Shown in pieces: positions 44,301 through 53,047 of a stretch of 64,000 nt of DNA (the first letter of the stretch is position 1; every line of letters begins with the position of its first letter). The translations under genes were made by a program, and so were the position numbers. The notes under the pieces are model-generated. The model saw only the letters and a list, made by a program, of their open reading frames with translations, did no database searches and had not been told where the DNA came from. The DNA comes from Pocillopora verrucosa (taxonomy: Eukaryota; Cnidaria; Anthozoa; Scleractinia; Pocilloporidae), in contig NC_089325.1 in assembly GCF_036669915.1 (NCBI RefSeq), forward strand, positions 12,666,735-12,730,734. The letters run 5' to 3'.

Positions 44301-46543
44301 AAAGAGAGTTTTGGGCTTATTTTGTTGATCCTACGCGCTGCCTTAAAACACTCGCGCCAACTTCGACGCCTGCTCCAAAAGTGATTTATAGTATTCTCGA
44401 GCTTAAAAAGGACAATGTGCGACATGCCTGAACGCGAAATCCAGGAAGACTGGGTCGAATGTGGGAGGTCAAAGCTCGCTGGTACTTAAAAAAAAAAGAG
44501 AATGAAGAATGAACAGAAAGCTCCCACGAGAAATTGCTTTAACTTTTGCGACGATATCATGAGAAAACGAACTGACGTGATTATGATCTTTGGGTGAAAA
44601 CAAGACTAGCTTTATATCTTTACAATGCCAATTGTAAAGTCGACCTGGAAGTTCCTATCTCCCTTACTTGAACCAGCCTTCATGCCTCGTGTCCAATCAT
44701 CGAACATGTCCTGTTTTACAATCACACGATCTTAATCTGGGTGTACATTAGGGCACCTTTTGTTGGCCGGGAAGGGGGGGGGGGGAGGCTTGGTCGGGTA
44801 GGCATGAATCAAACTATTTTCGAAACATTGCTGTCTTTGTACACTAGGTGTGTGGTCATGGTGGGACTGCCTTATCCAAATATCTACTCACCTGAATTAA
44901 AGGAGAAAATGACATATCTTGATGCAACTTTAGGGGTAAGAGTTCATCTGTAAAGACCTTCAGGCTGTTTTTCAGTAGCGACGGGGTGGTATTCGGACTC
45001 CCGATTTAATGAAAATTCTTGAAAATCCGACGCGTGAGTGAAATTATAAGCTTTACGGAAGTGGAGTGAAAAGAATCAATACGGTTCCATTTTCTTCCGG
45101 TTTTGCTCATGACTCAGACGCCAATGAACTTGTCTTAAGTATGTAATGAGTTGAATGGCGCACAATTTAGTTTTCACAGATCACAAGCGACGGAGTGTAC
45201 TCTGCTTCCGGATTCCATTGGTTTGATTTTCACCGGATCGTATTGCTCTGCGCTTCCGATAACGGCTGCCACTCCAACTCAGACGTTAATGGAGAGCAGC
45301 TTTCGATGTTTTCTAACGGTTTTCTCTCTGCGTCCAATAAATTCCCGTTCATTTTTTTTTGCGGTGCGCTACGCGGCGTCTTCTTGATGACGTAACTCGC
45401 TATTCGCTATTCCCTTTGTATTGACCGTTACTTAACCGCATACAACAAATCAAATCAGAGCTCAAAGTCCTTCTCCATTTACCTAAATTTCCTTTTTTCT
45501 CAGGGCAGTTCAATATCTCTGTTGTTTACCATTATCATTTTGGTCTATGTTTGCTTTTTCCTAGCCAAAAGCTGGTCAAATGCATTACGAAAGCCTTTGC
45601 ATGAAAGCAGTAAACCAGTCAATAGGTGAGGCAAAACTTTATTATCTGTTAACAAACCTGAGCTTTGCCTTGTTACAATGGAACACAAACAAAATTCATC
45701 AAGAGTCCGTCCGATGTATCTGAGAATGTATCTTTGTTCAAAATCCGTCTTTAGGTCGAGCTATTCGTCACAAACGAGACTATGCGACAATCCTGTTACT
45801 TGATCAGCGGTATGGTTCTACTAGAATACAGAAAAGTCTTCCAGGCTGGATTTCAAACCGACTTCAGCACCAGCCTCGCTTTGGTTCTGCATTTGCTGCC
45901 ATTCGCAAGGTAAGCTATTGATCCGTGGGTGAAAGGTGAGTGTTACCAGTCTCTAATGAAAGTTCCAAGCTCGTTTAGAAGATCGTTCGTCTTCCCAGCC
46001 GTGTCAACGCGTCTTTCAATCTCAATTGCCTAATAAAGTCATTATTTGATTCCAGAGAACCTTTTTTTTGTAGCTTCTATTTGTTAAAGCAAATCGTCAT
46101 GTGTTGAGGGAAAAAAGGGGAAATATTTTCAGAATGGCGGGGCCCTTAGTCGAATTTTTATCACCTTTTAAGACAAGCTGCTAAGGGTCAGGGTAGTCTA
46201 TGGAATCTCAAAGGGCGGTCAGTGTTCTAATTTCGATGTAATTCACCATCACACTTTTTAAAGGTGAGACAGGAATGATGTGGTTCCTGTAGCTTACATC
46301 CCTTTGAAAAGGGGCACGTCGCGGCATTCAGCTTGAAGTTGAATGCCGGTTCAATAATGAACCGAGAAAAGGACGGTGAAACGATGAGGATGATCTCGAT
46401 GTATCGCGAGAGGGGAATTGAAAGATTTAAGCCACAAACTTTGCAGCTGGTCGTTATTAAACTCAGCAGCTTTTTTTCGCCTCTTTCAGTTTTTCGTGGA
46501 CAAGCGAGAAGCGGATGAGACCATAAATCACGAAGCACAATGA
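32363..46543 (+). CDS. DDX11: DDX11/CHL1-type Fe-S DNA helicase (925 aa, 28 exons)
   Basis: Exons: 32363-32593, 33052-33167, 33260-33312, 33795-33865, 34129-34224, 34361-34518, 34902-34950, 35250-35445, 36189-36295, 36779-36874, 37220-37372, 37813-37859, 38051-38130, 38504-38575, 39290-39357, 39748-39786, 39902-39947, 40426-40551, 41007-41119, 41851-41923, 42032-42135, 43025-43174, 43294-43362, 43849-43955, 44848-44935, 45565-45625, 45755-45909, 46490-46543. They sum to 2778 nt with continuous phase. It is an XPD-family superfamily 2 helicase: Walker A ESPTGTGKS (residues 72-80), four Fe-S cysteines Cys297, Cys315, Cys343 and Cys378 (spacing 18/28/35; human DDX11 18/30/35), DEAH at 421-424, [12 protein letters not shown], and motif VI QSIGRAIRH near 854-862. 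Human DDX11 unwinds forked and G-quadruplex DNA and supports sister-chromatid cohesion in the nucleus. All introns are GT-AG except intron 24, which starts GC. An AATAAA at 46691 is a candidate poly(A) signal. FANCJ and RTEL1 are less likely because the match runs along DDX11. Confidence 0.97.
32697..32758 (-). repeat. Interspersed repeat, family B fragment
   Basis: ACTCTTACACCCAAGATCTGATGAGTAATTCTCC and onward is the 3' end of family B in reverse, abutting the family A copy at 32774. Confidence 0.55.
32774..32978 (+). repeat. Interspersed repeat, family A copy 2
   Basis: The full-length copy is about 205 bp, from CCTTTAATCCCTGAGAGTGACC to ATACTGATGTTAGGGTGTA. It lies in DDX11 intron 1. Short terminal similarity of the two ends suggests a MITE. 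Confidence 0.88.
33366..33405. repeat. 40-bp loopless palindrome
   Basis: The two 20-base halves are reverse complements with one mismatch, centred on CTTGCAAG. It lies in DDX11 intron 3, 54 bases past exon 3. Confidence 0.9.
33940..34068. repeat. MITE with about 45-bp terminal inverted repeats
   Basis: The ends TGTTGTGGTT and AACCACAACA open long arms (TTTTATCCT, GGTTCA, TTTTAT blocks) that pair across nearly the whole 129-bp element. It lies in DDX11 intron 4, 61 bp before exon 5. It has no coding capacity. Confidence 0.88.
34985..35182 (-). repeat. Interspersed repeat, family A copy 3
   Basis: The reverse copy contains CCATATTCTCC, GGTGCTAGCAAGGAGAATT, GTTGGTGATGATTTCC and GATTCAGGGGTGATATTGTA. 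It lies in DDX11 intron 7. Confidence 0.85.
35790..35980 (-). repeat. Interspersed repeat, family B copy 3
   Basis: The reverse copy contains GGGATCAACTAATCATCCC and ends TTGGTCACTCCTGGGAGTAA. It lies in DDX11 intron 8. Confidence 0.75.
36392..36606 (+). repeat. Interspersed repeat, family A copy 4
   Basis: The forward, near full-length copy has the ends GTTAACCCTTAAATAATCCC and GTTAGGGTGTAAAGGATTAA. The terminal GTTAACCCTT / AAGGATTAA pair supports inverted ends. It lies in DDX11 intron 9. Confidence 0.88.
37003..37165 (+). repeat. tRNA-derived SINE
   Basis: A tRNA-like head (box A TCAGCTCAGTTAGTAAAGT, box B GGTTCAAATCC, ending GTGCAGGCCT) is followed by a second AGGCCT after a T-run and then a non-tRNA body (CGCCACTGCTTAAGTAGTGTTC). 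The head no longer folds as a true tRNA. It lies in DDX11 intron 10, in the sense direction. Confidence 0.82.
37385..37612 (-). repeat. Interspersed repeat, family C copy 2
   Basis: The reverse copy runs from CCTTCACTCCCAAGATCTG to ACTCCCAGGAGTTAAAG, with GAATTTGGTGTTAGATCAAG and TCTCCTTACCTGTTTG inside. It lies in DDX11 intron 11. Confidence 0.8.
38185..38258 (+). repeat. Interspersed repeat, family B fragment
   Basis: ACCAAATTCTCTGAACTAACATCATTTATTGTATGGTAGACAGTAAAG and onward matches the 3' third of family B. It lies in DDX11 intron 13. Confidence 0.55.
38708..38826 (+). repeat. Interspersed repeat, family D copy 2
   Basis: It begins GCCTGCAGAGCAGG and is collinear with 11747-11865 (CTCAGTATTTTC, TGAAAAT, TTTACAG, GGAAGGCTG). 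It lies in DDX11 intron 14. Confidence 0.65.
40680..40900 (+). repeat. Interspersed repeat, family C copy 3
   Basis: It contains TCTCCTTACAATTTCAATACTTTATCCAGG, ACCTTGATCAAATACCAAATTCTC and AGGAGAATTTCTTG. It lies in DDX11 intron 18. Confidence 0.75.
41155..41360 (+). repeat. Interspersed repeat, family A copy 5
   Basis: The forward copy runs from ATCTTAAGAGTGACTAGTACC to ACTGATGATAGGGTGTGAAGAG. It lies in DDX11 intron 19, immediately after exon 19. Confidence 0.85.
42330..42438 (+). promoter_or_regulatory. Candidate upstream promoter of the SRP RNA gene
   Basis: Within 110 bases upstream lie a YY1-like GCCATTTTG (42330-42338), CCGGAAGT (42351-42358) and an inverted ACTTCCGG (42374-42381), two facing ETS-type sites. 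A TATA-like TAAATTTT lies at 42416-42423, about 20 bases before the RNA start. Animal 7SL genes need upstream elements for Pol III transcription, so a promoter is expected here. The factor assignments are motif-level only. Confidence 0.5.
42439..42740 (+). ncRNA. Signal recognition particle RNA (7SL/SRP RNA) gene
   Basis: About 300 nt match animal 7SL RNA from end to end. The 5' Alu-domain start is GCCGGGCG with AGTGGCGCA and CTGTAATCCAGCTACTTGG. Next is GATCGGGTGTCCGC with CTAAGTTTGGCGTCAATATGG (helix 5/6), then ACCGGCCCAGG, loop GGAAAC and AGCAGG (helix 8, the SRP54 site), and the returning strand CAGTAGTGGGATAGCACC and TGTGAATAGGCGG. It ends at a long T-rich Pol III terminator. The S domain, which SINE-type derivatives lose, is complete, and there is no poly-A tail. 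This argues for a real gene rather than a retrocopy. The RNA is the scaffold that targets signal-peptide proteins to the ER. It lies in sense in DDX11 intron 21. Confidence 0.94.
42741..42778 (+). terminator. Pol III terminator of the SRP RNA gene
   Basis: T-rich tract with several runs of four or more T, the longest over 20, directly after the RNA 3' end. Confidence 0.85.
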
Positions 46544-47454
46544 ATGCTTGGTTGGAACAGATGACCTCGTGAAACCTGAAATGACCTGATTAGCCACAAA
46601 AATCAAAGCGAAAAAAAAAACACATGCTCTTTTCATAGATTGCTTCAATGAAGTGCACGGTTTCAAGATTATTTATTTATGTATTTGACGAATAAATCAA
46701 GATAAATATTTTCATAAGAACAGGGACATTGAAAACCCCCAGTTGAGTTTGCTGTGTTCAAAGACATTTCGGTCTATATTGTCAGAGCCGTCACATTGAG
46801 TTTTATAGGAAAAATATCCTAAATAAAGAGTTGACATCAGAAGGAAAGCATTCCAGATGGTCCTTACCTACAGTGCCTTCCTTGAAAAAGTCTGCGTACT
46901 GCAAAACGAATCGTGATTTTTGAACCTTGAAGGCTTCTTTTTGTTTCATTGTTAGGTTGGTTTTGTGTTCTTAGCTAATTAGAAAGCGTTACGGGTCCGT
47001 CTCCTTTACTAACTGCCATTCGCCCAGTTTGCTTGTTTATACTTTCGATTCTCTGTTGCTGCAGAGCGCTTTCCGATTGAGTGTCGTGTAACCACAACCA
47101 ACGTGATTACTATGGTTAATCAGAAGAAGGGAAAATTACCTTAAAAAAGAGCCAATTAGAACTCAAAGGAAAAACAAGCAAACCGTCTAAAGCGCGGGAA
47201 AACGCGGGCGACCAAGTCGTGATCAGTGTTAGTTTTGCATATGATTGGTTGAGAGAGTAGCGCGAATTTTCTAGACCAATCGCAGAGAAAAGTAAAGCAA
47301 AACCAATGCATTCCTAGAATTCTCTCGACACTCAATTGAAAATTTCTCTAGGTTCTGATTTGGTATTTTGGCTTTGTTTGCCATACTAGATCAAGATGTG
47401 TTACTAACATATTTACTCTTGAAATCGTGGAGAGTCGTGAGTAATTTGTAAATT
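46544..47454. other. Convergent intergenic region, DDX11 to DDIAS
   Basis: The 3' ends of two convergent genes are here. Features are the candidate AATAAA at 46691 for DDX11 and the family F repeat at 47190. No other gene was seen. Confidence 0.55.
47190..47335 (+). repeat. Interspersed repeat, family F copy 2
   Basis: AGCGCGGGAAAACGCGGG, ATGATTGGTTGAGAGAGTAGCGCG and TTTTCTAGACCAATCGCAGAG are collinear with 15670-15800. GATTGGT and ACCAATC form an inner inverted pair. Confidence 0.65.
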
Positions 47455-50400
47455 TCACAAACTGTCGTTGGAGATCTGCGAGAAGAGAACTGGTGTTCCT
47501 TGGCAACTGTTATCACGACAGGATTTTGATCCTGAGTAGGATGGAAACGGAGACATTTGAAGTGGGTTCAATGATTTCCTTAACAACTTGGAGTGACTAC
47601 AAATGGTGTAAGGTGTTGAATGGAAACTGGTAGCCACCGAATCCGTGTCAAACTCGTTTCCAGTATCAGCTTGCCCAGGGTTTGGCAGGGAGGCAGCCTC
47701 GGTTCCGTGAGCCGAACTTAGACACGAGGCTCCTTGGCCAGTGCGACGCAAAGGTGAAGAAGCAGGTGAGATAAAAGAACTGTCAGAACTTGAGAACAGA
47801 GACATGGAATTCAGCTCGTGTATACTGCATGAGTCAGTGCAATCCCTGAAACTTCCTTCGGATGAAAACGAGTCAGGCGCAATGTTGTGGTGCGCGCACC
47901 GAGAATGGAATTTGACGTTTCGCCGTCTTGGTCTTGTGAAAAGATCTGGGGTTCCAGATGCACGCTCTGAGGAACAGAGCGACTGAGTAAATAAATCAGG
48001 AGTCATAGATGCGGTGGACAAAATGTCACAACTATCATTTAACACCGACATATCACTGTAACTACAATACTCAATAGATGTACACTTTTCTTCGTTGGTT
48101 TGGTTGGCTCTTGAGTCGCCCACGGTATTACAGTCTTGTGCTTTATTCTTATAATGAAACCTTGTGAGTGTGGTGCAATTGATGTCATATTCACCAATTT
48201 CTCCAGCGTTGGTTCGGTTTTCATCTCGTCCACCGTTCGGGATTAAACTTTTAGGCCAAAGACAAACAGCTTTGCTTTCAACTCTGATGCTCTCAGTATT
48301 GTTATTTCCCGTCACCTCGGCGAAAACAGTCTCACAGTCTCGCAAAAATTGCGAATCAGAGCCTTCAGAGTTGTAAGTGATGTCATTCCAGGGCGAATAA
48401 TTCGCCCTAGACGATACTATAGCATCTCTTTGCGTGGTAGATACCATGGTTATATTCGGTGTTAAAGGTTTCCGTATCAGCATACTTCCGTGGTCGAGCT
48501 CCATATCAGCCAAAAATACTTCCAAATCCTCAGAGGAAGGGAAATCAGTGAATTCTGTGTAATCTCTTGTGCGTGAAGAGTTAGGCAAGTAACACTCATT
48601 TACAACTTCTCCAAACGTTGCATCTGGATACAAGGATTGTAAAGGACTTTCGGGTTTCCCGGAGTTGAGGGCCTGCAGTGGCTGTCTATCGTCTCTATTG
48701 AAAGCGTCCTTTTCCAAATCGGCTAAAAATGCGCTCAGATCCTCCGATGACGGAAAGTCATCATATTCCTGCCATGTCACCGAAAGATGGAGATCAGTTA
48801 AGTCTTCATCACCGTTTGAGTTAAGTTTTAATGATTGCACAAATCCTGGTGTAAATGGCTGTATCTGATCAGAAGTGTGCGGCCTTTTTTCGTTGCTGTT
48901 GTCGTTTGCAGTTAAAGATGAACCAATTTTTCCTGAAAACGGTGAGAGAAAAATAATTTTTTTGCCATCGTCAAAATGAAAGATTCATGTGGACGACGCG
49001 TTTGTCGTTAACGGGTCACCGTCATTGGACTAACATCATCAGTATGCATATTCTCCATACTGTTCTCTATACATTCCTAAGGTGCTAACTAGGAGAATTT
49101 GGTTAATAATTAAGAGCTTCTCTGGTAAGTAATCATTTCCTTTAATCTTAGTGTTAATTTCCCTTGACCTTAATATTTGATTCAGGGGTGATATTGTAAG
49201 GCGATGTTAAATGTTATAGTACTCATTTGTAGACTCTTTACCTAACATGGGTCGCTGTAATTTCCTTCTTTCCTTGCTGTTGGTTGCAAGCTCACGGTCA
49301 TGTGTTGGAGCACTGCCAGAGGGAGATTGAGAGAGGCCTGTGAGAACCAGAGGTGTGTTCATGGAGCCAAACTCATGTGGTGAGCAGTAAATAGATGATG
49401 CTCTTTTGTGGGATGAAGAGCACCTTGGAACTTTGCAACTTGCCTGAGAGTCCAGCAATAAAGATTGCTGAGAGGTTATTGGACTTAATGAGTATGGGGT
49501 GTGGGTAATTCTTTGTAACTCATCTAAATACTCATTCAATATTTGCATCACTGTAGGACTCTGCTCTGACAAGGGTAACACCTGACAGGCTAAAAGGCTA
49601 GGAAGTTCCCCTGCTTGGTGTCTGGTATTGTCTGATTTTGGTATCCTACCAACAACATTCTTAAGGTGAACTGGAGAGCTGCGAGATATTTGAGAGCCTG
49701 TCCGGCAGAGTGGATAGACCCTGAAGCCAAAGTGCAATAGAGACCCCACAAAGCATTGTTCCATGGCTTGGTACACAACACGACTCCATGGGATGGTAGA
49801 GGGTACAGCAGATAAACTGGTCACCAGCCTGAAATAGAGAAAAACACTTTCATTAGCAAGGACTAAAAAATATAACTATGAGCCTATTTTACTACCTGAA
49901 TAACAGGAATAGCCCTGTAATAAAGTAGTTAAGAGATCTTAAAAAGTAAAAAGTAAATCTCCTGAACTTTCAAGCTTACACACCCACAAATACATTACCT
50001 CTTTAACCCTTTGGAGTGACAAGCATCTAATTTCTCCTTTCAATAAAATGAAGGAAGTGATCACTAAATAAAGAAACTATTGATTGTTACACAAATTCTT
50101 CTCTTCTTCACCTTAAGAAATGTATACAGAACATTAAGCATACTGATGTTAGGGTAACAATGAAACTTGAAAACAGGAACCATTTGGAGTTAATTTGCAG
50201 GGCACACAAGTCATGATGATCTACTAGAGAACTTGGTGTCAATTTTGGTCTCTTTTGGTGCTATATTCAAGTAGCACAGTAACAAGATCTATGTATTTCA
50301 ACTGAGTTGCACCAGTTGTCCAAAGGTGAACCCATGATGATTGGAGTTTGCAAATCATTTAAATACCAATCAGTCAGAACTAGGAATTCATGGTTTGCAT

Positions 50401-51297
50401 AACTGACCCCCAGAACTTGAAGATAAAATGCATTACAAAGTTTACAGCCAAACCTCATAAAGCTTGTTGCAGACGTCCCAAAAAACCTGTCCAGACAGCT
50501 TCCGAAAACTGTGACCTGCACCAGCTGTGTTCTGTCTGATGCCATCACACTAATCCTGTATCGATATTGAATGCTTTCTACACTGTACATCTCCCTGCAT
50601 GCTTCACAACAGAATCTAAAAAGGAACAGTAAGCTACCATGATCGCATCAGGAGGGGGGGGAGGGGAATTTATAAGTCTGAGGACAATGTTGTCACATTT
50701 TTAAAGTAGTTCATGCCAAAATAAGTATATTAGTTTATTTTTCATTCCAGGGAAGGAATTAAAAAGTGCAGGTGAACTTGGGAAAGGAGAAGAAATGGCC
50801 CTCTAGTATAAACGAGACTATCATAAATAGGCACAACATACCGTACCAGTTGGAAGGTGTATAATTTGAAGCACTACTCGTGTACGTACTGTTGTGCAAT
50901 CTTATTTTACTTGAGGTGATCGTATCTTACCGGTACTTTATGTAAAGATCGCAAGAGATAATTTTTAAAGCGTAATGCACTACATCATAAGATCAAAAGG
51001 TAAAATTTCCGCACAGCCCCATACTATTGTAAAACAAATCTGTTTTCCCAATGGCAATCCACTGTTTTTGTCATTAATTTCTCTATCCAAGAACTGAATG
51101 CATAATGTAGTATGGGGCTGTGCGGAAATTTTACCGATCAAAATAAGTAAAAAAAAAGTGTTCAGACGACAACAAACTCACATCATTTCATTCTCTCGAG
51201 TGTGGACTTTCTTACGACACCGAGTACAACAAGGATAGCAGAATTTGTCGCCTATGGAGAGGACATTTGCCAGAACAAACACACTTTGTGTTGCCAT
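47455..51297 (-). CDS. DDIAS: DDIAS (DNA damage-induced apoptosis suppressor) orthologue, 780 aa, 4 exons
   Basis: Exons are 51297-51182, 50615-50454, 49828-49242 and 48932-47455 (2343 nt = 781 codons), with GT-AG joints and continuous phase. The N-terminus has a zinc-ribbon pair Cys24-x2-Cys27 and Cys42-x2-Cys45 (human YPSCQKC and CPKC), inside an RPA1-C-like OB region. VTVFGSCLDRFFGTSAT in exon 2 is almost the human ITVFGSCLDTFFGLTAT, and AMEQCFVGSLLHFGF matches AVETCFVGQSFIFGV. The rest is low-complexity, Ser-rich and probably disordered, as in vertebrates. Human DDIAS (noxin) suppresses apoptosis after DNA damage; the role here is inferred by orthology. A DFPSSEDL-x2-FLAD motif occurs twice (about 347-361 and 418-432), once in human. 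The protein is shorter than human (about 998 aa). Confidence 0.92.
49029..49203 (-). repeat. Interspersed repeat, family A copy 6
   Basis: The reverse copy runs from ATCAGTATGCATATTCTCC to GGGGTGATATTGTAAGG. It fills most of the 309-bp DDIAS intron 3 and stops about 40 bases before the exon 3 donor. Confidence 0.88.
50000..50165 (+). repeat. Interspersed repeat, family A copy 7
   Basis: CTTTAACCCTTTGGAGTGACAAGCATC, GATCACTAAATAAAGAAAC and ACTGATGTTAGGGT are present with internal deletions. It lies in DDIAS intron 2. Confidence 0.8.
50999..51135. repeat. Perfect 28-bp terminal inverted repeats, 137-bp element
   Basis: Arms 50999-51026 and 51108-51135 are exact reverse complements (ends GGTAAAATTTCC... 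and ...GGAAATTTTACC), with an 81-base AT-rich spacer. It lies in DDIAS intron 1, 47 bases from the exon 1 donor. The perfect arms suggest a young insertion. Confidence 0.93.
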
Positions 51298-51400
51298 TAA
51301 CACCACCACTGATATAACCTTCGAATTTCCATCGTAAACTTACTGTTTACCTCTTAATTCAAATTCAGAAAATCTAAAATGGCGCCCATTTACAATAATC
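51298..51400 (-). promoter_or_regulatory. DDIAS proximal promoter with YY1-like site
   Basis: AAAATGGCGCCC at 51376-51387 fits a YY1-type core (AANATGGCG) about 80 bases upstream of the start codon. An ATTGG box follows at about 51400. The match is motif-level only. Confidence 0.45.
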
Positions 51401-51654
51401 CAATCAGAGCATACGTAGGTCCCAGTCTATAAAGATTCACCACGTCCAGATTATCCAACCGGCCTCCTTTGACATCGGAATCTCATGCTCAAATTATTTT
51501 TCCAATAAATCAAATATATGTATGTCCGTCGCTCAGAACTTTTTGGTTTGCCTCATCATCAGGTTTTGCATGAAACTATCAAGTTAAGATGTGGCTAGCA
51601 GACATTTGTTTGCAACACTAATCTAGAGAGGGCTGTCATTACGCTCAATTCAAC

Positions 51655-51790
51655 CCTTTTCACTATCAGCATGCATATTCTCCATACTGTTCTCGATACA
51701 TTTCCTATGGTGCCACTAAAGAGAATTTACTTAAAAATCAAGCTCAGCCTTAAAGGTTGGCAAAAATGTGTGATTCATGGATTATATTGT
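51655..51790 (-). repeat. Interspersed repeat, family A copy 8
   Basis: CTATCAGCATGCATATTCTCC, GTTCTCGATACATTTCCTATGG and GTGTGATTCATGG are present. The copy is diverged. Confidence 0.75.
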
Positions 51791-52244
51791 GAAACAAATT
51801 AGATATCATAAATGCTATTGCTCTAAGGAGTCAAGTGTTATTGCTTTCACTACTGAATGTGACCTGGAAGTTATTTCTCCTAAAATTGTTTGTACCCCAT
51901 CAGGCTGAGAAGGGATAAGAAGAAAAGAGAGAATCAAGTGATGGAAGTTTGTTTGATTTCTCACTAAATTCTCATCATGAGTATCATGAGAACAGAATAG
52001 TAGACAGTAAAAAGAATTAGAATGTGAGAGCTCATGAGCATAATGGTGAGACAAGCAGCCAATTATTTTTTGACAACTACATGAAAAGAAAAAAGAGAGA
52101 ATGTGGCAATTCGTCTTCATAGTAAATCATTACATTTATAAAGAAACTAAAACCACTTTTACATCATGTCTTTTTTTCTGAAAAGATTTGCCAGGTCATG
52201 AGGTACATATTGGAAGTTATAAGAAAAACTTAACCTTGCATAAT

Positions 52245-52455
52245 AATCCTTTAACTCCCATGAGTGACCAAGACTGAATTTCTTCTTACAATATCAATAC
52301 AATATCAAGGTGACAAGTAATGAGAATCAAGAAAAATCTTATTTAGGGGATTATTAGTTGATCTAATATCAAATTCTCCAAACTAACATCAGAAGAACTA
52401 TATTGCAGACAGTAAGGAGAGTTACTAATGAGATCTTGGGAAAGGGTTAAAACGA
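52245..52455 (+). repeat. Interspersed repeat, family B copy 4 (full length)
   Basis: The ends are CCTTTAACTCCCATGAGTGACC and GAGATCTTGGGAAAGGGTTAA. CTTTAACTCCC and the terminal GGG(A)AAGGGTTAA suggest short inverted termini. This is the best reference copy of family B in the window. Confidence 0.85.
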
Positions 52456-53047
52456 TCTAAAAATTGTTGACTTTAGAAAAAGATAATTAATTTTCAGTTA
52501 AATGACCTAAGAAGGTAATGTTCCACTCAGATTGCAAAAAAAGAAATATTTTACAGTTGTAATGTAGCTTCACTTGGAAAGATATTTAATAATCCTTTGC
52601 AGAAAATTGTCATTTATACAGAAAAATATAATTGAATACAAATGTTCCTCACCAACTAATTTTATACAATATATACATGATCTTTTCCCTTTAACAATTG
52701 ATATATATTTGACTGAATCTGGTATGAAAACTTGTCTACTTGTTTTATGTGACTATAATATCAATATTTCTATAAATTATGGGGTTCATTTCACATACTA
52801 GAATCTTTTTTAAAATTATGAGTGATTTTTTTGGGAGAGGCGGTCATGATGCCCAATATACTTTTGTACTTGATATCATAAACAGAGAAGTTTAATTCTT
52901 CCCACTATGGTAAAATTTGCAAAATTGTAAATGTTGTTATTGAACTCTTTCCTAAATAACATAAAAGTCTTTCCTTTCTTGGGATGGTTTGGAATTTGTT
53001 GAGTTTTTTAATCCATGTTTTTTTAATCTTTAATGCTGTCAATATTT

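Larger units (their letters stand above)
51401..53047. other. Spacer between DDIAS and the Rab30-like gene
   Basis: It holds a family A copy (51655), a family B copy (52245) and AT-rich unique DNA. The short open frames at 51815-52120 and 52574-52801 have no recognised motif. Confidence 0.5.
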
